Shown one piece after another: positions 8,759 to 17,262 of a DNA stretch of 64,000 nucleotides (positions are counted from its first letter, which is position 1; each line of letters begins with the position of its first letter). The stretch covers positions 1 through 64,000 of the forward strand of contig CBDBHI010000047.1 in assembly GCA_965205595.1 (NCBI GenBank). The letters run 5' to 3'. The notes beneath the pieces were generated by a model that searched no databases, was not told the DNA's origin, and was given only the letters and a program-made list of their open reading frames with translations. Both the position numbers and the translations under genes were made by a program. Source of the stretch: CATQHP01 sp965205595 (GTDB lineage: Bacteria; Acidobacteriota; Terriglobia; Bryobacterales; UBA6623).

Positions 8759-9824
8759 AGCTTCCTTCCTGGTTCTCGCTGCATTCGAGAGCTATGGACG
8801 GCTCGACGCGCGTTCCCGCCGGCAGCGGACGCGGGTCAATCAGCACCCGGCCGTCTGTGATCTTGGTCCGGAACGTTGGAACCCTCTCTTCAAATGGAGG
8901 AGGCGAAGCGCCCGTCTCCGGATCGTATTGGTAGCCGTGCCAGGGACAGGTGACGCAGCCGTCAACGATTTCCCCTTCGCCAAGCGGCCCGTTCTGGTGC
9001 CGGCATGCGTTTGAGATTGCCGACACTTTGTCGCCGTAACGGAAGATCGCTACCCGCTCCCCAGAGAAGCAAACGATGCGCGCTCGACTCTGCGGGATAT
9101 CGTGGACCGCGCAGCCATCCACGAAGCCCTCGAACTCGTTGCTAGTCAGCGGTTGGTCCGCGTGTCGCTCCCGATGGCTTGCTGCTAAGTGCAGCCCAAT
9201 GACGGTCGCCGCACCCAGCCCGAGCAAGGCCGCGAGCAGCGGATTGCGCTCCGATTGCAGAGCCCCAAGCGCCACATGTCCGATCAACAGCACGTAGGCG
9301 ACATACACCAACATATGCAGTCGTTTCAATACCGGCGCAGTCAGATTTTGAAGCCAGAAGTCATGACTCGTCGCGGCCATCAGAAACAGCAACAGCAACA
9401 GCAACGCTCCAAGGCCCAGTAGCTCAAAAGGAAATTCAGACACGCTTCCAAACTGCGTGTTACTCGCCAAAAGACTCGTCAGCGGATTGACGTCGCCCAG
9501 CGCGTGGAACTGTTCAGTGGCAAAAATTCCATGTGCCAGCGCCAAGATGAACATCGTGACGCCCAGATGGCGACGGTTGTAGAGCAGCGGTAGAAACCGC
9601 CTGTCAAGACGGCGCAGCGGTCCAATCGACAAGATCACATGCAGCAGCAGAAAGGCGCCCGTGGCCAGCCCTCTAATCAGGTGTGACTCGGCAGTTTCGT
9701 TCGGATTAACGACCGCTCCAATACCGATAAACGCGACCAGGTAAATGGCTACCGATAACGCCGGCACGCGGTCATAGCGCTTCTTCTCGGGAGTCCAACT
9801 GACTGGGATGTATTCAACTCCCAT
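8730..9824 (-). CDS. Ferric-reductase-like membrane protein with C-terminal Rieske domain
   Basis: 364 residues from the ATG at 9824 (MGVEYIPVSW), which overlaps the upstream stop; the frame opens earlier at 9935 but adds only Arg/Ser-rich shadow sequence. About six membrane helices with conserved His (NRRHLGVTMFILALAHGIF; LKRLHMLVYVAYVLLIGHV) suggest a heme-binding ferric-reductase-like/YedZ-like domain. A Rieske [2Fe-2S] domain follows (CRHQNGPLGEGEIVDG and CPWHGYQYD, giving CxH and CxxH ligands). Inferred role: electron transfer across the inner membrane; the donor and acceptor are unknown. Confidence 0.8.
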   Translation of the reverse strand: MGVEYIPVSWTPEKKRYDRVPALSVAIYLVAFIGIGAVVNPNETAESHLIRGLATGAFLLLHVILSIGPLRRLDRRFLPLLYNRRHLGVTMFILALAHGIFATEQFHALGDVNPLTSLLASNTQFGSVSEFPFELLGLGALLLLLLFLMAATSHDFWLQNLTAPVLKRLHMLVYVAYVLLIGHVALGALQSERNPLLAALLGLGAATVIGLHLAASHRERHADQPLTSNEFEGFVDGCAVHDIPQSRARIVCFSGERVAIFRYGDKVSAISNACRHQNGPLGEGEIVDGCVTCPWHGYQYDPETGASPPPFEERVPTFRTKITDGRVLIDPRPLPAGTRVEPSIALECSENQEGSYAKPIAATR

Positions 9825-10287
9825 TCCTAGGGACCTCCGCTGTTGCGAGTACGCTGCGATAGGCGAGGCTATAGAGCACGAGCATGCCGTCGCGCGGATC
9901 GAGCCCGGTTGGCATCGCGAACCGCCGGGTCCCACCCGTGTATGCCCCTAACTGATGAGAATTCATGGGCAACTGGCCGCCTGAATCTTCGTCGGACCAA
10001 TAGAGCAAAAGATCTGGAGCCTGTAAAATTTCGCCAGCCGAGAGTTCAACTTGAAACTCACCGTCGCCTGGCGTCAATACGCGAGTGACGATGTCGAGTG
10101 AGCGCCATAGCCCGGACGACTCAAGTACAACCTCGACGGCATCGTCGGCAGCGACCTCGGCGTTGGGTAGCGCATTCTCGCCGGCTATCGGTCCGCGACT
10201 GGCCAGGGAGGTGACGATCAAAACAGGCACGACGATCGCGATTCCGATGAACGCTCGCCCGTGCAGCTTCCTCAGTGGCCGAATCAT
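9814..10287 (-). CDS. Hypothetical membrane-anchored protein of Rieske operon
   Basis: 157 residues from the ATG at 10287, which overlaps the upstream stop (ATGA). One N-terminal helix (GRAFIGIAIVVPVLIVTSLA) anchors a periplasmic beta-rich domain containing PDLLLYWSDEDSGG and the run GTRRFAMPTGLD. No known fold is recognised. The tight overlaps on both sides place it in a co-translated operon with the 89-residue membrane protein and the Rieske protein. Confidence 0.65.
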   Translation of the reverse strand: MIRPLRKLHGRAFIGIAIVVPVLIVTSLASRGPIAGENALPNAEVAADDAVEVVLESSGLWRSLDIVTRVLTPGDGEFQVELSAGEILQAPDLLLYWSDEDSGGQLPMNSHQLGAYTGGTRRFAMPTGLDPRDGMLVLYSLAYRSVLATAEVPRNGS

Positions 10288-10553
10288 TTCGATTGCCCCC
10301 GGCTCGCGGCATCGCGGTGAGCATTGTGCTCGATCGGTTGAGACGCCCCGCGAGCCCATCGAACGGCCAACAGCGGCCAAAGCGCTACCGTGCCGGGTAA
10401 GATCAGCGCACGAAAACCGATGCCCGATCCGTTGGCCACGGGATCAACTTGGTGAATTCCTCGAGTGAGAAACGCTAGGGCAAACACCAGTCCGCAGAGA
10501 ACGTAGCTGACGACGAGAAAGACAATTGAGTTGGCAATGGCGACGGCTGACAT
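10284..10553 (-). CDS. Small two-helix membrane protein of Rieske operon
   Basis: 89 residues: helix 1 IVFLVVSYVLCGLVFALAFL, then GIHQVDPVANGSGIGFR, then helix 2 (LILPGTVALWPLLAV) and a basic tail. It is the first gene of the operon. Its 3' end overlaps the next start by 4 bp. Function unknown; a subunit of the Rieske/ferric-reductase-like complex is a reasonable guess from context. Confidence 0.65.
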   Translation of the reverse strand: MSAVAIANSIVFLVVSYVLCGLVFALAFLTRGIHQVDPVANGSGIGFRALILPGTVALWPLLAVRWARGASQPIEHNAHRDAASRGQSK

Positions 10554-10628
10554 CGATTCCGATTCCTGATCAATCAGGAAACGAAACGTCGCTAGGGTTT
10601 ATTCCAACTCGACCGCATCTCCTGCCAA

Positions 10629-10644
10629 GTGCGAGAAATGCGGG
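10629..10644 (-). repeat. Dispersed 16-mer, inverted copy 4
   Basis: On the minus strand it reads CCCGCATTTCTCGCAC, matching the core with a one-base difference in length, between the broken anti-sigma gene and the Rieske operon. Confidence 0.4.
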
Positions 10645-10671
10645 CGACGACGGTAATGAACTAGCGAGTGG

Positions 10672-11330
10672 TCAGCCGCGGCTGCGCCGCATCAATTCTT
10701 CTAGCTGCGGCGCGACCACCTGAGCGATCTGGAGATTGCCTTTGCGGGCCAGATTCGAAACAACGTACGCCAAGTACTCGTCCGTTTCGAAGCCCGCTAT
10801 CTCGAACTGATCCGCCGACGCCGAATAAATCGGGACACCAGCAGCTGGTTAGTTTCAACGGGAAACTTGCGGTAGTGTGCGCAGTGGACGTGGTCGCCTA
10901 AACCTGGCTGCATTACATTCGATACCTGCATGAACAGTGAATCGATTAGCCCTTCTTGGTCCGCCACAGCGGTTCTCCAAGCTTCTCGAGGAGCAAATCC
11001 CCACTGAGAGATTGAGATGACTCTGATTAAAACCACCGCCGCGGCGGCCAGCGGCATCCTCCAGCCCCACAACGAGCCTCGCTCGGCCTCTTCGCGAATC
11101 CGGCTCCGCAATCGTGCCTCGACGGCGCTTGATTGCTGCGTTCCTAGAGCGCCTTTGACGCGGCTACGTAGCCCACTCCGTTCGTCGACTTCACGGGCGC
11201 AATCCGCGCACGATTCTACGTGTTCGGCTACGACCTGAGCAGATTCCGCCGAAAGTTCATTGTTGAGAAACGCATCGGGCAGCTTCGCGGCCTTCTTGCA
11301 TTCTTCTTGACCGAAATCGATCACGTTCAT
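10672..11330 (-). pseudogene. Anti-sigma factor (zf-HC2 type), internally deleted and frameshifted
   Basis: The N-terminal part has the zinc-binding anti-sigma domain (HVESCADCAREVDE), a membrane helix (PLAAAAVVLIRVISI) and GLGDHVHCAHYRKFP. The frame then runs out at 10797. A different minus frame (about 10846 to the TGA at 10672-10674) encodes GVPIYSASADQFEIAGFETD, EYLAYVVSN and the tail VVAPQLEELMRR, the expected C-terminal half of the same anti-sigma type. The middle portion is missing, so a deletion near 10846 removed part of the gene and broke the frame. The start overlaps the sigma gene stop (ATGA). Confidence 0.65.
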
Positions 11331-11881
11331 TGCACTCCTCCGGACGTCGACCGCCCAATTCCATAGCTCTCCGCAACCCCGGCGAGAATACCTCGCAAAT
11401 TCCCGCGGGCGCGACTGCGCCGCGACATCACAGTTCCCATCGGCAGATTCAGCACTTCTGCGATCTCCTTATAACCAAATTCTTCCACGTCCGCGAGCAA
11501 CACGACTTCGCGATAGTTGTCGGACAGGCTTTGAACGGCCTTCACAATTTCGTCGTCCGTCAGGCCGTCCGGCATCGGCGGCGCGTGCGGGAAGTGAGCC
11601 TAGAGGCGGTCTTCAGGCTCGCCCACGGTTTTCGTGTTGAACCACTGCCGATGGTGATCGTGAATGTAATAAAACATGATCCGGAATAGCCAGGCTCGAC
11701 AGTCGGTCCCCTTACGAAACTGATGGAATGACTTCCAAGCCTTTAAGTAAGCTTCCTGCAAGACATCTTCAGCGAGAGCCTCGTCTCGCAATTGACGCAA
11801 TGCGGTGCGATAGAGGTCGTTCCAGTGTGGCAGCGCCTGCGCTTCGAATTCGTTGATATCCGACTTGTGTCCAAATAGCAC
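11327..11881 (-). pseudogene. ECF sigma factor interrupted by an in-frame TAG
   Basis: From a GTG at 11881: region 2 (LAEDVLQEAYLKAWKSFHQF, then DCRAWLFRIMFYYI) up to EPEDRL, then TAG at 11602-11600. The same frame continues without shift through AHFPHAPP into region 4 (LSDNYREVVLLADVEEFGYK and EIAEVLNLPMGTVMSRRSRA) to the stop at 11327. Total length (about 184 codons) fits a normal ECF sigma factor, so one substitution has split it. Downstream initiation at the ATG at 11575 would give region 4 alone. Its cognate anti-sigma gene is also broken. Confidence 0.75.
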
Positions 11882-12047
11882 TCACGGCCACCTGTCGAGA
11901 TGCCCGCCCCGTCCGGGCGAGATACCGCTCACTATTCAAACGCAACTTGACGAAAATCTATTCCCGATCGGCAAAGTTTTTTTCAATCTGCCTGCCGAGC
12001 GGATCACTTCGAGGCGATGTCGTTGTTTCTAGTGGAGTTACACTAAT

Positions 12048-12063
12048 CCGCATTTCTCACCAC
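12048..12063 (+). repeat. Dispersed 16-mer CCGCATTTCTCACCAC, copy 1
   Basis: Identical to 45868-45883; related copies at 31603-31618 and, inverted, at 10629-10644. All four lie between genes. Confidence 0.55.
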
Positions 12064-12095
12064 TTGCCGGCGAAGCGACACCACGGCGGCGGAAG

Positions 12096-13704
12096 CCTCT
12101 TTTCCAATCGAAAGATGAGCCTGAAGGAGGCAGGCGAAGGTAGCTGTGGGCAGGAGGGATTATAGCTCGGATTGGGGCTTGAGGTTGAAGCCCGTTGTGG
12201 GGCCCGTAGGGCGGGGTGAGGGGGATTGCATAAGGGGGAAGGGGCGGCAGCCCCAATCCCCCTTTGCAGCCATCCCAGGCGAGACCCCACGGCCGTCTTC
12301 GGACGTGGGCCGGAGGAGCCGACAACGCCTCGGGTCGGGGCGTTGTCTAGCGCGTGCGCCAGCAGATCGCGAGGTCTTTGCAGACGCGTTGCAGTTCGTT
12401 GCGCTGAGCGTCGAGTTGCTCGGCAAACTCGGTGTCGGAACAAGTGTCCGCTCGCGCTTGGAGCTTCTTGAGCGAGCGATCCGCGCGCAGGCCGCGCTGC
12501 TCGGCGGGCAGGCTGAGCAGCTTTTCCCACGGCGTGCTCCACTCGGCGTACACCTTGCGCAACTTGCCGCGGCGATCTCTGCGCTCGCTGGCGAAGGCGC
12601 AAGGGCGATGAAAATTCAAGTACGGGTTGAGCCACTGGCGGTAGAAGGTGTCGATCGCCTGCGTCGCTTCCGAGGGCAAAAACTGGTAGCCCATCCACTT
12701 GCGCACCACCGCGCCGTTCTTGGTTTCGACCAAGGCATTGTCGTTCGAACGGCGCGCGCGCGACTTCGTAAATTCAATTCGCAACTTCTCGAGCAGTTTA
12801 GCGGTTTGATGGTTGACGAATTCGCTGCCATTGTCGGAGTGAAAGCCGCGAACGATAAATGGAAATTGTTCCAAAAGGCCTTCCAGCAAGGGAATGAGGT
12901 GATTTTCGTTGATGCGTTGGACGCAGCCGACGGCCTGCCACTGCGTCACTTCGTCGACCACATTGATGCTGTAGGCGCCTTTTTCACCTTCCTGTTCGGG
13001 CGAGTGCACGGTGTCGATGCGCAGGTAGCCCGGACGTCCTCGCGGCTCGGGTTGGCGGCGTTCGCCGATCGCAACGGGCGTGGGACGGGTCTTGTCGAGA
13101 TGCAAACTGTGACGTTGGTAGACGGCTCTTTTTCGCAAGTTGTACAGCTGGCCCACGGACAATTCGGCCAGGCGTCGAAACTCCTTGCGGTTGTAGATTT
13201 GGAACTCGCGCTGGAGAATGCGACGCGTCGCCGGCCCGGAGAGACGTTGCTGTACTTGGTCGACATGCGCCAGGAGAACGATGTCGGCGCGGCTGTACTT
13301 GGTGGGGAAGCGGCGCCTTCGATAGGCTGTCGGCCGAACGCACTTTTCGCGCAAAAACTGCCCGATGAGGCGAGTCAATTGGGCGCGGCTTAAGCCGGTT
13401 AGCTTGCTCAGGAAGCGTCTCAACAATCCTTTAACCGAGCGCTTCTGGTCGGCATAATGATGCCTCTTCAGGACGCCTTCGACGAGCGCGTATTTATCCG
13501 CTCGACTTCCGGCCTGGAACTCGACGGACCCACACCCGTCGAGAAAACTCTCGATCTCATCGAGACTCACTGATTCGGCTTGCTGCACGGCGACTCCCAT
13601 CGCCCGCAGCTTCTCTGTTCCTGACCACCCAACGGATCCCCGTCAGGCTCATCTTGTATTGGAATCGCCCTCCCCTTCAGGCTCATCTTGTATTGGACAA
13701 GACG
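12096..13704 (-). mobile_element. Insertion sequence copy A (rve/DDE type, about 1.6 kb)
   Basis: Boundaries come from comparing three copies. The left end is CCTCTTTTCCAAT and the right end, read inward, is CGTCTTGTCCAAT, giving inverted ends of the form CNTCTTNTCCAAT followed by AAGATGAGCCTGAAGG on both sides. The transposase-start end carries the terminal motif twice (about 13652-13672 and 13677-13698). No target-site duplication is obvious: the flanks are ggcggaag and tcaccgcc. It sits in non-coding DNA between the decayed sigma operon and the caspase-like cassette. Confidence 0.85.
12347..13600 (-). CDS. IS transposase, integrase-core (rve) family, copy A
   Basis: 417 residues. An N-terminal helix-turn-helix region (GLSRAQLTRLIGQFL) precedes an rve catalytic core with the DDE residues in RIDTVHS, FHSDNGSEF and NDNALVETKNG. 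The C-terminal part is basic. Length equals copy B and the reconstructed copy C. The exact IS family is uncertain (IS481/IS3-like organisation with a single gene). Long antisense frames over this gene are coding shadows. Confidence 0.9.
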   Translation of the reverse strand: MGVAVQQAESVSLDEIESFLDGCGSVEFQAGSRADKYALVEGVLKRHHYADQKRSVKGLLRRFLSKLTGLSRAQLTRLIGQFLREKCVRPTAYRRRRFPTKYSRADIVLLAHVDQVQQRLSGPATRRILQREFQIYNRKEFRRLAELSVGQLYNLRKRAVYQRHSLHLDKTRPTPVAIGERRQPEPRGRPGYLRIDTVHSPEQEGEKGAYSINVVDEVTQWQAVGCVQRINENHLIPLLEGLLEQFPFIVRGFHSDNGSEFVNHQTAKLLEKLRIEFTKSRARRSNDNALVETKNGAVVRKWMGYQFLPSEATQAIDTFYRQWLNPYLNFHRPCAFASERRDRRGKLRKVYAEWSTPWEKLLSLPAEQRGLRADRSLKKLQARADTCSDTEFAEQLDAQRNELQRVCKDLAICWRTR

Positions 13705-13912
13705 TCACCGCCGTCCACGCATGACTCAAGGACAGGATGGCTCGCTATGCCTTTCCTGTGCGGCTCTCGCATCCGCTCCCTCCCGCCGGTTTATCCCGGC
13801 GCACGCTCCGTTCTCTCGGGGCCTTCAGGGGCTATTCTCGATGATAGCCCTGTCCCCCGATTGCCCGGATCTCGCGGATCTCCCGAATGCGTGCAGCAGC
13901 GCGACCAACAGG

Positions 13913-14551
13913 TCAGATCTTCCACACGGTCAGGCTGACGAAGAAGAACGAGCCGGACATCTGGCGAATCCGGAAGTGGTGAAAGCCGGTGCCCAACGTC
14001 GCCGTATGAGGCTGGTTGATTGTCCCGTTGAACGGCAACGGACCGAAGCTGGAATTGTCGACCAGACACTCCACCGTCGCCGGACCACCGTGGCTCTGTA
14101 GTTGCACGTTGCATACGTACAGCCCCGTAGTCGGCGCCCTGAAGTAGCAGTTGACTCGACCGCTCTTGGTTTGGGCCGAATCCCAGAACGTGTACCCGTT
14201 TGCGCTAAACCAGGCCCGACAATCTGTCAGGCAACGCTGCATATCGGTGAACCCGTCGAAATGGTCGGAGTCCCAAATATCGAGGAAGGTTGCCGTTCCC
14301 GTTTTTTGACAGACTGAGAACGTAGCAACGGGCTGCCAGAGTTGCAACTTCGTGAGTTCCGGGGCCTGCCTGATGACTGCCTCGGCGCCCGGGGTTTTCT
14401 TCAGCGCCGTCAGGACGGTCCGCGGTGCGATCGGCGGCTTAGCCGGGCGAACACGGGCGTCCTTGCGTTCGACAAGCCGGGGCAGCTTCTCCGCCCGGAG
14501 CGACTCCTTGAGAGTTAAGCGAAACGGTGGGGGCTTCTTGCTAGTAGCCAT
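13913..14551 (-). CDS. Hypothetical protein, partner of caspase-like gene
   Basis: 212 residues; a near-perfect Shine-Dalgarno (AAGGAGGTAAGAAATG) sets the start. The first 60 residues are basic and Pro-rich (KPPPFRLTLKESLRAEK); the rest looks beta-sandwich-like, with aromatic and Cys residues (FSVCQKTGTATF, MQRCLTDCRAWFSANGYTFW, NCYFRAPTTGLYVCNVQLQS). It lacks a signal peptide. It lies 21 bp downstream of the caspase-like gene on the same strand. No family recognised; it could be a carbohydrate-binding-like or lectin-like module. Confidence 0.7.
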   Translation of the reverse strand: MATSKKPPPFRLTLKESLRAEKLPRLVERKDARVRPAKPPIAPRTVLTALKKTPGAEAVIRQAPELTKLQLWQPVATFSVCQKTGTATFLDIWDSDHFDGFTDMQRCLTDCRAWFSANGYTFWDSAQTKSGRVNCYFRAPTTGLYVCNVQLQSHGGPATVECLVDNSSFGPLPFNGTINQPHTATLGTGFHHFRIRQMSGSFFFVSLTVWKI

Positions 14552-14572
14552 TTCTTACCTCCTTGAATCCGA
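14552..14572 (-). promoter_or_regulatory. Strong Shine-Dalgarno of the 212-residue gene
   Basis: The 21 bp between the two cassette genes read, on the minus strand, AAGGAGGTAAGAA just before the ATG at 14551. This is a nearly ideal anti-16S match at good spacing, stronger than most starts in the window, and it settles the start codon. Confidence 0.7.
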
Positions 14573-16225
14573 CTAGGTCGTTGTCCACATGCACACGCGG
14601 ACATTTGGTGATGTGGGATCGGGTGCGACGGACCCGTGCTTCCAGATGTGGTCATTTCTTGGGCTCGTCTCGCCGTTGCGGTAGACATACATCGCGCCGA
14701 CCCAGATGTCTGGACCGTTCGGCGGCGAGGCGCCGTTCGTGGACGGCTGAATCTCACGTGCCGCGCGGAACCAGGCGTCGATTACCGGGTCCCCGTCACG
14801 GGCGTATTCGATGACCGTCTCGCCCTCCTCCTGGTTGTCGAAGGTGATACCGCCGTATCCCAATAGCTGATGTAAGCCGTCGAACGCGCCGCCCCAACGG
14901 TTCAGCACGTTCCCGCCACCGGCGCCTATGACTTCGTCCTGGAGCGGACCGCAGGCAGCGACGATCACCCACTCCAGATCCTGTTGTCCCCAATGGTCAC
15001 CTGGGCTTTGCGGATTGCTTCCGACTTCACTAAAATGCAGGAAACCGTCATCCGGGTTGCTGAGCATCCAGCCGTTCATGCTGGCGTGCCCGGTGTAGAA
15101 CACGAAATCGGCCGCGTCGACCCAGCGGTCATCTTCGCGGTGCCAATCGGACTCCCAGGCGGCTCCGTCACCCCAATTGAAGTTGACATTCCAGCCGTCC
15201 GCCGCCAATCCGTCGACAAATCCTTTCGCGTTGTTTTGGCTGCCTGACAGTCCACCGCTCAACCCGATCCAGGAAGTTCCGGCCTCGTAAGGATTGTTTA
15301 AGCGCAATGCGCGTGTGGTCCGCGCCGCCAGACGCGCTTGCTGCTGAATTTCTGCCGCCATCGGCTTCCGCGGAGCGGCGGACGGGTGAGTGTCTCTGTT
15401 CCTAACGGGCTGGGGTGCCGCCGCCTTCATGAACGGACCAAACTTCGTCGCCGGAAGCGTGATGACGCGAAGGGGAACGCGCTCGTCGTTGAGCTGCGCT
15501 GTTGCTCTGTAGACGTAGACCGGATACAAGTATGTCTGGCTCGCCCGCATCGGCGCGGCGTAGTAGGCAAGATCGGTCTCGACGTCGACGATTTCCAACT
15601 GGGATACGAGCTTTTCGAACTCCGCCTTCGAAACTTCGGGAGCAATCACCGCCGCCTCTAGTTCCGCATCCTCCACATCACGCCACACGCCTGAGTATCC
15701 GATAACTTCGCCGCCATCGCCGAAGGTCACCTTAAAGCCGCCGCCACCCCCAACAAGAGGAACGTCGATATCGTTTCGCCTAAATCGCACGGCGTAGTTC
15801 ACCTGCGTGTCGAGCCGGCGTACTTCGCGGTCCGTATTCCCCTCGCCTATCGCCATCCAGGTAGCTCCCATTCCAGAAAAGCCCACCTCGAACGGCTGGG
15901 AAGGACGCAACGACGGTAACAGCTTGTTCTCGCGGAACATGCTTTCCGCTCGTTTCTGAGCATCCTCGTCGCTCGGTAACTCTGGCCTGATCTGCGGTCG
16001 CCAGAGCCGCTCCTTGTCCGCAGCCCAAAGTCCGCCGCTGTTCGTGTTCGTCTCGACGACTTTCAATCCTGACTCCAGGATTTGACGTGTTCCACGCTCC
16101 CGGGCTGAGAACTCATCCACCCCGAACAGCGCTCCCGCTACCTCGTACAGTCGCGTGAGATTGACTTGCGGCGCCGACACCCGAAATATGGGTAGACTTT
16201 TTGGCAGTTCAAACTCAATGGCCAT
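14573..16225 (-). CDS. Caspase-like (clan CD) protein, DUF6345-like
   Basis: 550 residues from the ATG at 16225, preceded by GGAGGAAGATC; an upstream start at 16288 has no such site. The N-terminal half (about 1-310) is an unknown domain. The C-terminal half contains WIGLSGGLSGSQNNAKGF, then DFVFYTGHASMNGW and, about 40 residues on, LEWVIVAACGPLQD. A His after a hydrophobic strand and a Cys after the next strand are the arrangement of the clan CD (caspase/gingipain) catalytic dyad. DUF6345 is my best recollection of the family name. No signal peptide. Protease activity is inference. Confidence 0.7.
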   Translation of the reverse strand: MAIEFELPKSLPIFRVSAPQVNLTRLYEVAGALFGVDEFSARERGTRQILESGLKVVETNTNSGGLWAADKERLWRPQIRPELPSDEDAQKRAESMFRENKLLPSLRPSQPFEVGFSGMGATWMAIGEGNTDREVRRLDTQVNYAVRFRRNDIDVPLVGGGGGFKVTFGDGGEVIGYSGVWRDVEDAELEAAVIAPEVSKAEFEKLVSQLEIVDVETDLAYYAAPMRASQTYLYPVYVYRATAQLNDERVPLRVITLPATKFGPFMKAAAPQPVRNRDTHPSAAPRKPMAAEIQQQARLAARTTRALRLNNPYEAGTSWIGLSGGLSGSQNNAKGFVDGLAADGWNVNFNWGDGAAWESDWHREDDRWVDAADFVFYTGHASMNGWMLSNPDDGFLHFSEVGSNPQSPGDHWGQQDLEWVIVAACGPLQDEVIGAGGGNVLNRWGGAFDGLHQLLGYGGITFDNQEEGETVIEYARDGDPVIDAWFRAAREIQPSTNGASPPNGPDIWVGAMYVYRNGETSPRNDHIWKHGSVAPDPTSPNVRVCMWTTT

Positions 16226-17262
16226 GATCTTCCTCCAGTAGGTTGGTTGAATGGGCAATTCAACGATCGTCGAAAAACCCTGTTGCACTTATTAAAGGCG
16301 CAAAGCGGCACGATTTAGGGCCACCGCCCTTTGACGGAATTCCTTGTGGCGATGCCCGTTATCGCGCCTGGCGTGTGATCATGGAGATCCGGGGCTGTGC
16401 GGGACAGGATGTGCGGGGGCTGCTGGGGACAGGGCCTGCTAGAGAGGCGCGAGCCGGGACAGGGGCGAGCCGGGACGGGGGCAAATCTCTGTAACCCGTT
16501 GGCGTTATGAGACTTCCCACATCCTCAAAGTTCACTAATCCTAATCACTAATCCGATCCGCTTTAATAAATCGTGGTCGGGCCCGAGGCGACGGGGCCCT
16601 TAACAAACGTAACGCCTAAGACCTAGGACCATAAAACGGCGCGACTGAGTCTCTCAACGGCCAAGACCAAACCCGCCCAAACGGCCCGTACCGGGCTTTT
16701 GAGATTTCTTTTGTCTTTGAAATCAACAACCTAGCGATCCGGCGGACGGAAAACCGGACGCACGAGCCTTACACTATACGGGGAGGGTGCGGACAGCCCT
16801 TCCCGGAGGCTAGAAATCTGATGAAATTCCTGCCAAATCCGGCCTCGCGGCGGTATTCAAAATGGGGCCTGTGGATTGAGCTAGTCGAGCACGCGAGCGA
16901 GTCTTCATCCGGGTACTCAAATCTGAGAGAAATCCGGCCAAATCATGCCAAATCCGGGCACTTCCGGGCATTTCCGGACATTTTTTAGAGGAGGCTATGC
17001 CTATCGATAGATAAGAATCGGTCAGCCACGAGAGATCCGGATAGCCTCGCAATCGGATCCAAAGTACGCACTTCCGGCGCTTGAAGAGTCTACGGCCCGT
17101 TCGATTTCTGAGGGTTACAGCCTCGGCTGTTACATCGCGCCGCCGGATACGCGGCTCACGTCCGACATCGATGCGGCGTAGGCCGCCAACATCAGCTAAC
17201 GCGGCTGAACTACAATGCTTGCGCGGAGCGGGCGACAAAATCTTTTAGCAGGCGACGGAAGC
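16226..17262. other. About 1 kb without a gene; short repeats and hairpins
   Basis: No frame shows protein-like features. Visible structure: tandem gagccgggac[ag]ggg units at 16448-16484; cactaatc repeats near 16530-16555; a GGGCCC-9-GGGCCC pair near 16578; a GCCCG-tac-CGGGC hairpin at 16684-16696 followed by T-rich sequence, like a plus-strand terminator; and iterated ccaaatccgg/cttccggg words at 16830-16980. The region probably holds the promoters of the caspase-like cassette (leftward) and the VOC gene (rightward). Confidence 0.5.

Noticed and set aside
12146..13393. Long antisense frame over transposase copy A (also over copies B and C)
   Set aside because: The same frame appears in all copies because the DNA is the same; the opposite strand has the DDE motifs and ribosome-ready start.
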